A DNA stretch of 43,924 bases from Chloroflexi bacterium TSY (GTDB lineage Bacteria > Chloroflexota > Anaerolineae > Caldilineales > Caldilineaceae): the NCBI GenBank assembly GCA_019217005.1, contig JAHBNG010000127.1, positions 1-43,924 on the forward strand, in the 5' to 3' direction. A program made the translations under genes and the position numbers. The stretch's first letter is position 1. The number at the start of each line of letters is the position of its first letter. Below the pieces are notes generated by a model, which saw only the letters and a program-made list of their open reading frames with translations, was not told the DNA's origin and did no database searches. This document shows, piece by piece, positions 18,480 through 26,063 of this stretch.

Positions 18480-18956
18480 ATGGCTGAATCTGACAAAATT
18501 GAACGGATCCTCAACTTACCTGTCCCACGCAATCGAGTATGGGACGCTGTTGCAACCGCAAACGGACTCAGCAACTGGTTTGCGAAACGAGCTGAGATCG
18601 ATCCACAAGTGGGTGGTCGTGTTTGGTTGGAGTGGAACAACGAAAGCACTGTTCTCGGCATGGTGGAAAAGATTGACCCGCCCAACGAGTTTGCTTTTCG
18701 CTGGTTGGCGTATGGTGCAGAGTATGGTGGTGAGAACAATGATGAACTAACTGTGGAAAACAGTACGCTGATCACGTTCAAATTAGAGTCGACTGATGAT
18801 GGTACCCAACTCGCGCTAATCGAAACAGGATTTGCCTCGCTAGCCCCTCATCTCGTTGGAATCTCCAGACCTGAGCATGAAAGCGGCTGGGATGAGGAAT
18901 TGCCAAAGTTAGCCGACCATCTCGTCAGTTCTGAGTCTGTTCCACAAAGTGTATAA
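18480..18956 (+). CDS. SRPBCC (AHSA1/START-like) domain protein
   Basis: The 158-residue protein has the activator-of-Hsp90-like fold of bacterial SRPBCC proteins, a helix-grip cavity that binds hydrophobic ligands. Visible family features are PRNRVWDAVATANGLSNWF near the start, AEIDPQVGGRVWLEW, and GWDEELPKLADHL near the end. AHSA1-type proteins next to ArsR repressors are common and may be ligand sensors or detoxifiers; the ligand is unknown. The start follows AAGGAGCG. The final codons and the stop lie inside a palindromic repeat (18933-19012), so the native C-terminus was probably altered. It is upstream of the ArsR/AHSA1 pair, now separated from it by two repeats. Confidence 0.87.
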   Translation: MAESDKIERILNLPVPRNRVWDAVATANGLSNWFAKRAEIDPQVGGRVWLEWNNESTVLGMVEKIDPPNEFAFRWLAYGAEYGGENNDELTVENSTLITFKLESTDDGTQLALIETGFASLAPHLVGISRPEHESGWDEELPKLADHLVSSESVPQSV

Positions 18957-19012
18957 ATGAACGCCACTCAGCCAGGGAGTCGGCTGCATTTATACACTTT
19001 GGGACACACTAG
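18933..19012. repeat. Palindromic repeat family B, copy 1
   Basis: Inner arms CAAAGTGTATAAATG and CATTTATACACTTTG are perfect; the similarity extends outward to TCTGTTCCA and GGGACACACTA. A second copy lies inverted at 32906-32983, with conserved parts even in the loop (CTCAG.CAG). It carries the stop codon of the upstream AHSA1 gene. Confidence 0.82.
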
Positions 19013-19014
19013 AC

Positions 19015-19126
19015 ATTATAGGGATTGAAAAGTAGGACACGGATTTTCAGGATGAATACGGATTCTCTCAGAGTAAATCCGTGAGATCTGTGTTCATCTG
19101 TGTCCCATCTTCTGAATCCTTATAAT
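19015..19126. repeat. Dispersed palindromic repeat family A, copy 2 (inverted)
   Basis: The reverse complement of this stretch closely matches 5943-6050, including GACACAGATGAACACAGAT, the CTGAGAGAATCCGT centre and the CCCTATAAT end. It directly abuts the family B repeat, so two elements are stacked in one intergenic gap. Confidence 0.85.
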
Positions 19127-19156
19127 CTCTACTCTCTCAATTCTCAATAGACCACC

Positions 19157-19522
19157 ATGTCAGAAATCGAATCAAATCTAGAAGAACGCGTCTTTGCAGC
19201 CCTCTCTGACAGCAGGCGTCGGCAGTTACTCGAAAAACTTGCACTTGGTGAAAGTAAAACGACGACCGAATTAGCCAGCGAACTGCCCATTACGCGTCAA
19301 GGGGTGGCTAAACATCTAAACATCTTAGCCCAAGCTGAACTCGTTCAAGCGGAGCGCAGCGGACGCGAAACGCACTATTCGTTTAATCCGCAACCCTTAG
19401 TAAAAACGACGGCGTGGATTGCGGCAATCACGGAGCAGTGGGATCGTCGTCTGCGGAAATTGGAAGATTATCTGCTCAGTCAGAATCCAAGCGAGGAGCA
19501 ACAGAATGACACAACAAAGTAA
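19157..19522 (+). CDS. ArsR-family winged-helix repressor
   Basis: The 121-residue protein is a compact ArsR/SmtB-type regulator. VFAALSDSRRRQLLEKLALG begins the helix-turn-helix, TTTELASELPITRQGVAKHL contains the recognition helix, and the wing is AERSGRETHYSF. It lacks the ELCVCDL cysteine motif of metal sensors, so it belongs to the group linked with AHSA1 proteins. Its stop overlaps the start of the next gene by 17 bases, which makes the pair an operon. The GCAACC-N4-GGTTGC palindromes at 18126-18190 are likely targets, by inference. Confidence 0.92.
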   Translation: MSEIESNLEERVFAALSDSRRRQLLEKLALGESKTTTELASELPITRQGVAKHLNILAQAELVQAERSGRETHYSFNPQPLVKTTAWIAAITEQWDRRLRKLEDYLLSQNPSEEQQNDTTK

Positions 19523-19958
19523 ACTAGAAGTGCAGCACAGCGTTTTGGTCTATGCGAAACCTGAGACCGTTTATGATGCATTTACGACTACCGAACATCT
19601 GAACAGCTGGTTTACCACAGGCTCGGAAGTCGATCCGCGTCCTGGTGGCCAGATGATCTGGCGTTGGGTGGATTGGGGACCAGACAAAGATACGGCAGAA
19701 GACAGAGGCCCTGTTCTCATTGCAGATCGTCCCCAGCGCTATGCATTTCAATGGCGCAAAGAGCAAGTAACGGTTGATCTGACGTTTGAGGCAGTTGACG
19801 AAGGCACAATCGTGCGCCTTCGTGAGTATGGTTACGAGGCGACGCTGGCGCGCGAACAGGTGCTGGTCGGCTCGGCCACTGGGTGGGGAGAGGCCTTGAC
19901 TCTCCTCAAATTCTATGTTGAGCATGGAATCACCTACGATTCTGCCTTAGCCACTTAA
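19506..19958 (+). CDS. SRPBCC (AHSA1-like) protein, second copy
   Basis: This 150-residue protein starts MTQQSKLEVQHSVLVYAKPE at an ATG inside the end of the ArsR gene, with AGGAG upstream. The family pattern is clear: ETVYDAFTTTEHLNSWFTTG, EVDPRPGGQMIWRW, and VGSATGWGEALTLLKFYVEHG near the C-terminus. It is a distant paralogue of the 18480-18956 protein. The overlap with the ArsR gene suggests coupled translation and a shared function, probably ligand-responsive repression of its own operon. Confidence 0.9.
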   Translation: MTQQSKLEVQHSVLVYAKPETVYDAFTTTEHLNSWFTTGSEVDPRPGGQMIWRWVDWGPDKDTAEDRGPVLIADRPQRYAFQWRKEQVTVDLTFEAVDEGTIVRLREYGYEATLAREQVLVGSATGWGEALTLLKFYVEHGITYDSALAT

Positions 19959-20005
19959 TTGCTCATGACCTCAGATCAATCCAAAAAATAAATATACGCG
20001 GAGTA

Positions 20006-20161
20006 GGCGTTCTCTATTACACGCAGTAGACATAATCCTGCATTTCTCAGTCAAAACAGACTCGAGCGGGCCAAATGGTCCGAGATTCTCTACTGCGTCT
20101 TTTTTCGCCATTTGAACGCTCTACCTCTGAGAAATCCTACTGCGTGTAATAGAGAACGCCG
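20006..20161. mobile_element. MITE-like element with 24-bp perfect terminal repeats
   Basis: Arms 20006-20029 (starting GGCGTTCTCTATTACACG) and 20138-20161 are perfectly complementary. An inner pair CATTTCTCAG/CTGAGAAAT is also present. The 156-bp element encodes no protein. No target duplication is obvious. It follows the AHSA1 gene by 47 bases. Confidence 0.78.
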
Positions 20162-20597
20162 GTTTCGGTCGAGTAGAGCCGCATTAGAGAACGCCTTTGC
20201 AAGGGAAAGGTGCGCTCTCTCCGCGATCACAAGGCACATTTTGGATCGACTGAGGCTCAATTGGAACACATTCATGGTCTTTGCAAAGCCTAAAAGTACA
20301 ACGCTCATCTCCCAAATGTGTGCAAACGGATGAATTCCTCTGACACCAATCGTTCGCTGTGCATATTTGTGGTAGATGAGCCAAAGTACCATTGAACCTC
20401 AAGATGGCTTATAATACCAAATGCCAAATCAAGCGCCATGAAAGAACTCAATGTCCCAGAGCAAACGTGCCATGAATTCACGGTATTTGACACAGCAGAT
20501 GGTATAAGTTGGGATAGATTGAACTATGCGACCATCGGTTTATTTGGAACAAACAGCAGTGATCGAACGCTCAAATTCTTGGGACAAGTGTCAGAAT
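20162..20597. other. Gap between MITE and CHAT gene, no convincing gene
   Basis: A second partial arm-like motif (AGAGAACGCC) occurs near 20187-20196. A 69-codon frame starts at 20438 but runs into the antisense of the CHAT gene and resembles nothing I know. Otherwise nothing is recognised. Confidence 0.4.
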
Positions 20598-21728
20598 CTA
20601 CAACCAGATATGGGCCACCCATCGCGCTGCTGTTTGCACTTTCATGACGACTGGTCCAAGTTTTTCGACCAAAGGTTGCACGGTATCAGTGACATCCCCA
20701 GCTTTTTGGGAGACCATCTTCGCTCTGTCCAAGACACCATTTAATAACTCTGATGCTTCGGCCAGGTATTCTTGTATGGATGAGGCCTCTCCCTGCGCCA
20801 TGTCGGGTTTGACTTTTTGGGCTACTTCTTTCACGTTATCTTCAGCACCTTGAGCGTTGCGGCGATTGGCGGGAGAAAGCGCACTCAGTGCTTCTTGATT
20901 CGCCGTGATTTCGACCAAGAGTTGAGAGAGCTTGTCGACAGTTGGTTCTTCGGCAACCGATTGCGTTCCTGTCGTAATCGTGGCATTTGTTACATCTCGA
21001 CCCGCGATGATGGAGCCAGTTATCCCCCCGCTGACATGGCCGATGCTTACACCACTAGATGCTTTTTGATCCTCACTGCTGCTTGCAACGGGTGTCTTTT
21101 CTGGTTGAGATGTATGCCCGCTTGAAGAAGAATCTGTTTTACTGCGCACAAAGAAAATCTTTGTTGGATCACTCTTTGTGGTTCTCAATTGTGGCACATC
21201 TTCTTGCCCCAGATTCTCCATGTCAATCTGCACACGCCCCAGGTCAAACGCTGTATTCACGTCTCGGCCGAATCCCAATGCTTGGTAAAAAGAGGTGGCA
21301 AAGCTAACGGAGGATGCGTCCCCAATTGCGTTAGACATACCGATCACGCAATCAATGTGCTGTGCGATTGCCTGTGCCTGTGATTCCGAGTAACAAGCAT
21401 TGAGAACGACACATCGAATATTATCTTTGAGCACAGAGAAGAGTTGACTCAGGGCTCTTGATGAGACTGGTTGACTGTTTCCATGATGATCTTCTAAGAT
21501 AATTTCGCTTTGAGCACTTCCATGCCCGCTGAAGTGGACGATATCTGGTTGATGACACAGGAACAGGCCTTGTAAATCAGCGACACGAACAGCCCAATGC
21601 TGTTGGATATCGAACTCGTCGCGGAACTCTGCATGCCCCAATGCCCGCTCGATGGCTCGACTCTCTGCGTCAAGTCTGAGTCTGGTGCTATCTGAAGGAT
21701 TTGCCACCAAGAAGAGAATTTTGATCAC
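20598..21728 (-). CDS. CHAT-domain caspase-like protein with IAGRD motif and helical C-terminus
   Basis: CHAT domains are caspase-related cysteine proteases used in bacterial conflict and signalling. The catalytic pair is evident: His69 in VHFSGHGS and Cys112 in VVLNACYSE. ILFLVANPSDSTRLRLDAES at the start and VIGMSNAIGDASSVSFATSF also fit the family. After a Ser-rich linker (195-225) comes a glycine-rich motif, GHVSGGITGSIIAGRD (230-245). A helical, coiled-coil-like region then reaches the end (VEKLGPVVMKVQTAARWVA). Nearly the same motif occurs in the divergent gene at 22174, so the two proteins are probably partners. No ribosome site better than GAGGCCC is seen before ATG 21728. Substrate and trigger are unknown. 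Confidence 0.9.
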   Translation of the reverse strand: MIKILFLVANPSDSTRLRLDAESRAIERALGHAEFRDEFDIQQHWAVRVADLQGLFLCHQPDIVHFSGHGSAQSEIILEDHHGNSQPVSSRALSQLFSVLKDNIRCVVLNACYSESQAQAIAQHIDCVIGMSNAIGDASSVSFATSFYQALGFGRDVNTAFDLGRVQIDMENLGQEDVPQLRTTKSDPTKIFFVRSKTDSSSSGHTSQPEKTPVASSSEDQKASSGVSIGHVSGGITGSIIAGRDVTNATITTGTQSVAEEPTVDKLSQLLVEITANQEALSALSPANRRNAQGAEDNVKEVAQKVKPDMAQGEASSIQEYLAEASELLNGVLDRAKMVSQKAGDVTDTVQPLVEKLGPVVMKVQTAARWVAHIWL

Positions 21729-22173
21729 GAGGGCCTCCCGATTGTCTTTGCGAACGGAACCTCATCTTGTTCTATCTTAGTGCTTATCCAAAAGTTCTGT
21801 GATGATGCACTCTCACTCGAGAAGCTAATTGGACTCACAACCACTTTTCGGATAGGTTCTTAACCCAGTCACTGAATTCATCACTTGCAATTCTTGCCTA
21901 CTTCGTAGACAATTATACTGTGGGCGGATGAAATCCTGACATTTTGCCTAAGCAGAATTGTCCAAAATCTAACCATTTGCAGAATGACCATCTGACATCG
22001 GTAGATTTCACTTCCCTCCGCCAAACGCTCTTCTTTGTTCGCATGGCATTTTCCATATTTCTTACCAAGATACCATCTTTCTTCGTCTTTCCAATTTAAC
22101 TTTATCTGTGACTTTTGGGGGATAAGGTCGGCTACGAGGCATAGCATTGAGAATACGCAAGGGATAGATCTGC
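21729..22173. promoter_or_regulatory. Divergent intergenic region of the CHAT and TPR genes
   Basis: This 445-bp gap must contain the promoters of both divergent genes. An imperfect inverted pair (TTATCCAAAAGT near 21783 and ACTTTTCGGATAGG near 21844) could be a degraded small element or an operator. I see no gene in it. Confidence 0.4.
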
Positions 22174-22422
22174 ATGACGAATAAATCTCAGTCTGCTGAC
22201 GTCGACCGAGGAGACAGCAACGTAGACGTCGGTCATATCGGTGGGGACATTCGCGATTCTACTATTGCTGGTCGCGATGCCAATATAAGCCACAAGATTA
22301 CGCAGTACATTACGAACCAGCCTAGCGTTCAGATAATTTATCAGGATCTGGGAGGTCTGCTCAGGCGTCACTATAGACTCAGTAGATCCAAATTTCAGGT
22401 TTTGAGAGAGAATTCTGGCTAA
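22174..22422 (+). pseudogene. N-terminal IAGRD-motif piece of a TPR membrane protein, cut by a MITE
   Basis: The start ATG follows AAGGGA. The protein begins MTNKSQSADVDRGDSNVDVG and contains GHIGGDIRDSTIAGRD (residues 20-35), the same motif as the CHAT protein. From 22380 the frame runs into a 215-bp MITE and stops at 22422. Removing the element (22380-22594) and one AGACT copy joins HYR in frame to LVLVVVALEVALG of the downstream membrane-TPR part. The original protein would be 721 residues. As it stands only an 82-residue fragment is made. Confidence 0.82.
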
Positions 22423-22594
22423 ACAGTTGACATAAATACAAATTTGCCGGTCGATATCTAGTTTTTGCGTTAGATTTGGGCGATTTTCAGATATGAAATA
22501 GGTTGTTTTCTGTAACCGAAATCTGAATAAATGACTCCAAAATCCCTGCAATCTCGACTGAAAATAGCCAAAAACGCCAAATTTGGATCTACTG
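22380..22594. mobile_element. 215-bp MITE inserted in the TPR gene
   Basis: Terminal inverted repeats CAGTAGATCCAAATTT (22380-22395) and the exact complement (22579-22594) are flanked by a 5-bp target duplication AGACT (22375-22379 and 22595-22599). No coding capacity is seen. The 220-base gain (element plus target copy) shifts the host frame. Confidence 0.92.
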
Positions 22595-24559
22595 AGACTC
22601 GTACTTGTTGTTGTTGCGTTAGAAGTTGCCCTGGGCGTTTTTTTCTTCCAGTACAGAGATCGCTATTTGATTCCGTGGCTTGATTTATGGACGTCGTGGC
22701 TCGCTTATTTCGCAATGGCGCTACTTCTGGCCATTGCCCTCTTGCTTTGGGGCAACGTGGCGCAAGTTCATTCTGCGCGCAGGTCAATTAGCCGACCTTT
22801 GTTGGCTGCCAGCGTTTTCACCGTCATTGTGACAGGCATTATGTTTTTCATTGTTCAAAGGTCGCTGGCACCACCGGTGATTCCGTCAGATAAGTTCGGG
22901 ATTGCCGTTGCCACCTTTGGAGAGGGTGCGGGGTTTCAGGCGACTGCACGAGCGCTTCAGCTCTCCAAGCTACTTCTTGAGGATATAGATCGAACGATTC
23001 GAACAACCCCTGAACTCCAAGACAAGGTTGAATCGCAGCGCATAGGGATTGTTCAGAATGCTGAACAGGCTCGGATAGAAGGTGACCGAATTGGCGCCGA
23101 GCTAGTCATGTGGGGACATATTTTGGCAGGGGATGAAGGAGTTGTGCTCAATATGCAGGTACTCGAAGCACCTGGATTGATGGACGATGCTGTCTCTCCA
23201 CGCGTATTGCCGCTTGTCAATCCCTATGTCGATAGTAGTATCGATATCCGCAATCCCGACAGTCTCACAGTGAAGGAAGAGGCCAGCCGACAGAATTTGG
23301 GACTCACAGCATTCAGCATGGGACTCTATTACTATTTTGAAGAACAGAGCGTCTTGCTAGCGGCAGAACAATTCGAGATCGCGCTAGCACTTTTGCGCTC
23401 TGCTGAACTATCTGCCGATGAAGCAAACCTTGGCCTGATTTACTATTATCTTGGAAAATGCTACCAGTTACAAGGTGATTATAAACGCTCTCAGGTCGTG
23501 CTTGAACAAGCGGCGCTGCTAAACCCCGAAGATCCAGCCGTTGTATTGGGGCAAATGTATAACTACAGGGCAATGGGAGAGGAAGAAAAAAAACAGGTTG
23601 CGCTCGAGCAAGTACTCAGGCTTGCCAACCGACATCCTCATGAACTTGCCGCCATCTATGATCGGGCATTTGCATACGAAGCCATGAATGACGACGAGCG
23701 TGCATGGCGTGAGTATCAAGCCATCTTAGCGTGCGACCGTGAACTCTCGAATTGTGCCTCTACTTTCTTTCCGGCCTATCTGAGTGCTGGACGCGTTCTG
23801 CGTAACCTGAACCGATTTGAGGATGCAAAGATGCTCTATAGCCAAGCCGAGGCTCGAGCCACGGGGAATCCCAGCAGAGAAGCATGGCTCGCTGTCGATT
23901 GGGGACAGCTCTATGAAAAGATGGACCAGGTAGAAGATGCTCTGCAATCCTACAGCGATGCAATTGCCCATAATCCCGGTCTGGTCACACCATATGTCTA
24001 CAGGGCCAAACTCTACGAGCAGATGGGGACCATCGACGCGGCCTATCTTGATCACCTAAAAGTTGTCGAGCTCAGTAACAATCCATCTCATGCACACTCA
24101 ACCTTTGCGGGATTTCTCTATCGGCTGAAGAATTATCCTGAGGCGATTGAGCATTACCACAAAGCCCTACGGCACCCCACATATGATGACGCTTTAATCC
24201 ATGCCTCAATAGGTCAATCTTTTGTTCAGATCGGTGACGAAGAGCGGGCCTTGAACGAATTTGAGATCGCCCTGGAGACGCCCAGCCGAAGTGAATCGTA
24301 TATTCGTAGTCTCTATGGCATCGCCTTGCACCAATTTGGCCACACCGATGAGGCCATTACGCAAATGGAACGGTCCTTGGCGCTGAATAGAGAAACCGAT
24401 GTTGAGACCAGCCTGAATCTTGGACAGCTATATGAGAGTGAAAGGAAGATGGATAAGGCCAAAACGCTCTATGAGTCGCTCTTGGCGTCGAGTGACAAAA
24501 TCATCGAACCCAGAATAGAGATCGTACGTGCGCGCTTAGAAATGTTACAAAACGAGTAA
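22583..24559 (+). pseudogene. Membrane-anchored TPR protein, C-terminal part of the MITE-split gene
   Basis: Three hydrophobic segments lie near the start: LVLVVVALEVALGVFFF, WLAYFAMALLLAIALLLW and LLAASVFTVIVTGIMFFIV. They are followed by a region that resembles TolB/FlgO-like ligand domains (KFGIAVATFGEG and GAELVMWGHILAG). An array of tetratricopeptide repeats fills residues ~215-650; examples are GLIYYYLGKCYQLQGDYKRS and PYVYRAKLYEQMGTIDAAYL. TPRs mediate protein contacts. The only upstream start is a TTG at 22583 inside the MITE, without a ribosome site, so expression is doubtful. The original N-terminus is the IAGRD piece at 22174. The secreted protein gene follows 81 bases downstream in the same direction. 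Confidence 0.83.
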
Positions 24560-24640
24560 ATGTCAATATCACAGCCGCCTCCGACAGAGGATTCAGAGGA
24601 TTCAGGTCGTTCAGTTCAATCAAAGGAGTGATAGAGTCCA

Positions 24641-25861
24641 ATGTTTTATAGAGCGATCAATAAGGGGTTGCTTTTACTGTTACTTCTCATATTCAGCGCT
24701 GCCTCAGCCCTTGTGCTGCTGGCACAGAGCCCAACTGCGGACCCCGAAGTGATTGATCCACCCAGCAGGAGACAGATAAATGTTGAGGGGGCAATTGTTC
24801 GGGAATCTCCCGATGTGGCGAGTCGTGAGATTGCACGTTTAGCGCAAGGAACGATTGTCACGGTTGTGGCTCGTCAGGGGGAATGGAGACAGATTGAGGC
24901 ACCAGAGATTTTCCCCAAAGGAGGCTGGATTCTTTCTTTTTTCTTGTCTGTACGACCTCCTGCTCTATCTTCTGATTCAAGCGTTGAGTTGGTTGAACCA
25001 CTAGACTCCATATTGAGCGGGCGCCGTACATTTGCGTGGCGGACCGACATACAGCTAGCACCAAATCAAGCCTTTGAGATGATTTTTTGGGAAGTTGGAA
25101 CGGATCCGCTGATAGATGGTTTTAGCCCAGTTGACGCTGGAAAAGAAAAAGCTGTCTCTGTTGATTTGCAAAAGGCAGCGAGAAGCCTGACCCAACTCAA
25201 ATCTGGTCAAGAGTATCACTGGGGAGTTTTGTTAGTAACAACTCGTCCTTACCAACGGTTACAATTTCTCGGGGCAACACATCGTTTTCGCTTTGAAGAT
25301 TTCCTATCGGATTTGCAACAGATAACGATAGCGCTGCAACCAACAGCAACTCCAACAACTCCAACAGCAACTCCAACAACTTCAACTCCAACAACTTCAA
25401 CTCCAACACTAACAGCAACTCCACCAACGGCAACTCCAACTCCAACAACTCCAACACTAACACCAACTCTACCAACGGCAACTCCAACTCCAACAACTCC
25501 AACACTAACACCAACTCCACCAACGGCAACTCCAACACGTTTTACCCCATTAGACTGTATTCCGGGCTCTATTATTGTAAGGATTCGTGTCGAGGGACCA
25601 GGGACAATCGACCGACTGTCGGAAAATGGGAGATATTTCCCAACAGGTTCGTCATTGAGTCTTGAAGCATTTCCAGATGAAAATTCTGCTTTTGTTGGAT
25701 GGACTGTGACAGGTATACTCGAGTTCTCAGAGAAGAGTTCGCGAATCGTCATTAATCTGCCAAAAGAATTTGATAGCCAATGTACAGTGTTCGTAATAGT
25801 GACATTTGTCACCTTGGTCCCTGATTTTGGGTGTTCAAACCCTATACAAGCGAGTCCTTAG
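24641..25861 (+). CDS. Secreted protein: SH3b domain, Thr-Pro-rich linker, beta C-terminal domain
   Basis: The 406-residue protein starts with a signal peptide (LLLLLLIFSAASALVLLAQS). An SH3b-like domain follows, with NVEGAIVRESPDVASREIAR and GTIVTVVARQGEWRQIE. A second globular region (110-225) contains the 'FAWRTDIQLAPNQAFEMIFW' block seen in fibronectin-like domains. Residues ~228-302 are a Thr-Ala-Thr-Pro-Thr linker typical of surface proteins in Chloroflexota. A C-terminal domain has the pattern of InlB-like beta repeats (GTIDRLSENGRYFPTGSSLS, then FVGWTV). The gene lies 81 bases after the TPR gene, so an operon is likely. The last ~23 codons and the stop are inside an inverted-repeat element (25792-25975). 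The DNA for the linker is a simple repeat at 25340-25540. Confidence 0.8.
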   Translation: MFYRAINKGLLLLLLLIFSAASALVLLAQSPTADPEVIDPPSRRQINVEGAIVRESPDVASREIARLAQGTIVTVVARQGEWRQIEAPEIFPKGGWILSFFLSVRPPALSSDSSVELVEPLDSILSGRRTFAWRTDIQLAPNQAFEMIFWEVGTDPLIDGFSPVDAGKEKAVSVDLQKAARSLTQLKSGQEYHWGVLLVTTRPYQRLQFLGATHRFRFEDFLSDLQQITIALQPTATPTTPTATPTTSTPTTSTPTLTATPPTATPTPTTPTLTPTLPTATPTPTTPTLTPTPPTATPTRFTPLDCIPGSIIVRIRVEGPGTIDRLSENGRYFPTGSSLSLEAFPDENSAFVGWTVTGILEFSEKSSRIVINLPKEFDSQCTVFVIVTFVTLVPDFGCSNPIQASP

Positions 25862-25975
25862 AACACCTCTGAGGGTCTGTTAGCGTCAAAAAGGTTACAA
25901 CATGACAAATTTGAGGTGCGAACCCTCTACAAACCCTTGAAATTGTCAATTAGGGTGACAAATGTCACTATTACG
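25792..25975. mobile_element. MITE-like element with 22-bp terminal repeats at the 3' end of the secreted-protein gene
   Basis: Arms 25792-25813 (starting CGTAATAGTGACATTTGTC) and 25954-25975 are perfectly complementary. Each contains the palindrome GTGACA-NN-TGTCAC. The flanks GTGTT and GTTTT are at best a poor target duplication. The upstream gene now ends inside the element. Confidence 0.75.
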
Positions 25976-26004
25976 GTTTTCATCACAACCGCAGTATACT
26001 CTTG

Positions 26005-26027
26005 TAAATCCTGTTCATCTGTGGATC
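26005..26027. repeat. 23-bp sequence shared, inverted, with 30378-30400
   Basis: The 23 bases are the exact reverse complement of 30378-30400 (which begins GATCCACAGATGAAC). The wording resembles repeat family A (ATCCGTGTTCATCTGTG), so both are probably short, diverged members. Confidence 0.7.
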
Positions 26028-26063
26028 TCTTATTTTTTGGAATCGCCTGTCTTTACGAGGCTG

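Noticed and set aside
20438..20647. 69-codon frame starting MKELNVPEQTCHEF
   Set aside because: It overlaps the CHAT gene in antisense, shows no known domain, and lacks a convincing ribosome site.
25197..25538. Leu/Glu/Val-rich reverse frame, and an overlapping Gly/Val-rich reverse frame
   Set aside because: Both are artefacts of the CAACTCCAACA simple repeat that encodes the Thr-Pro linker of the secreted protein on the plus strand.
25340..25540. Tandem repeats suggestive of a CRISPR array or microsatellite locus
   Set aside because: The units are short, in frame and translate to TATPT-like linker; there are no spacers.
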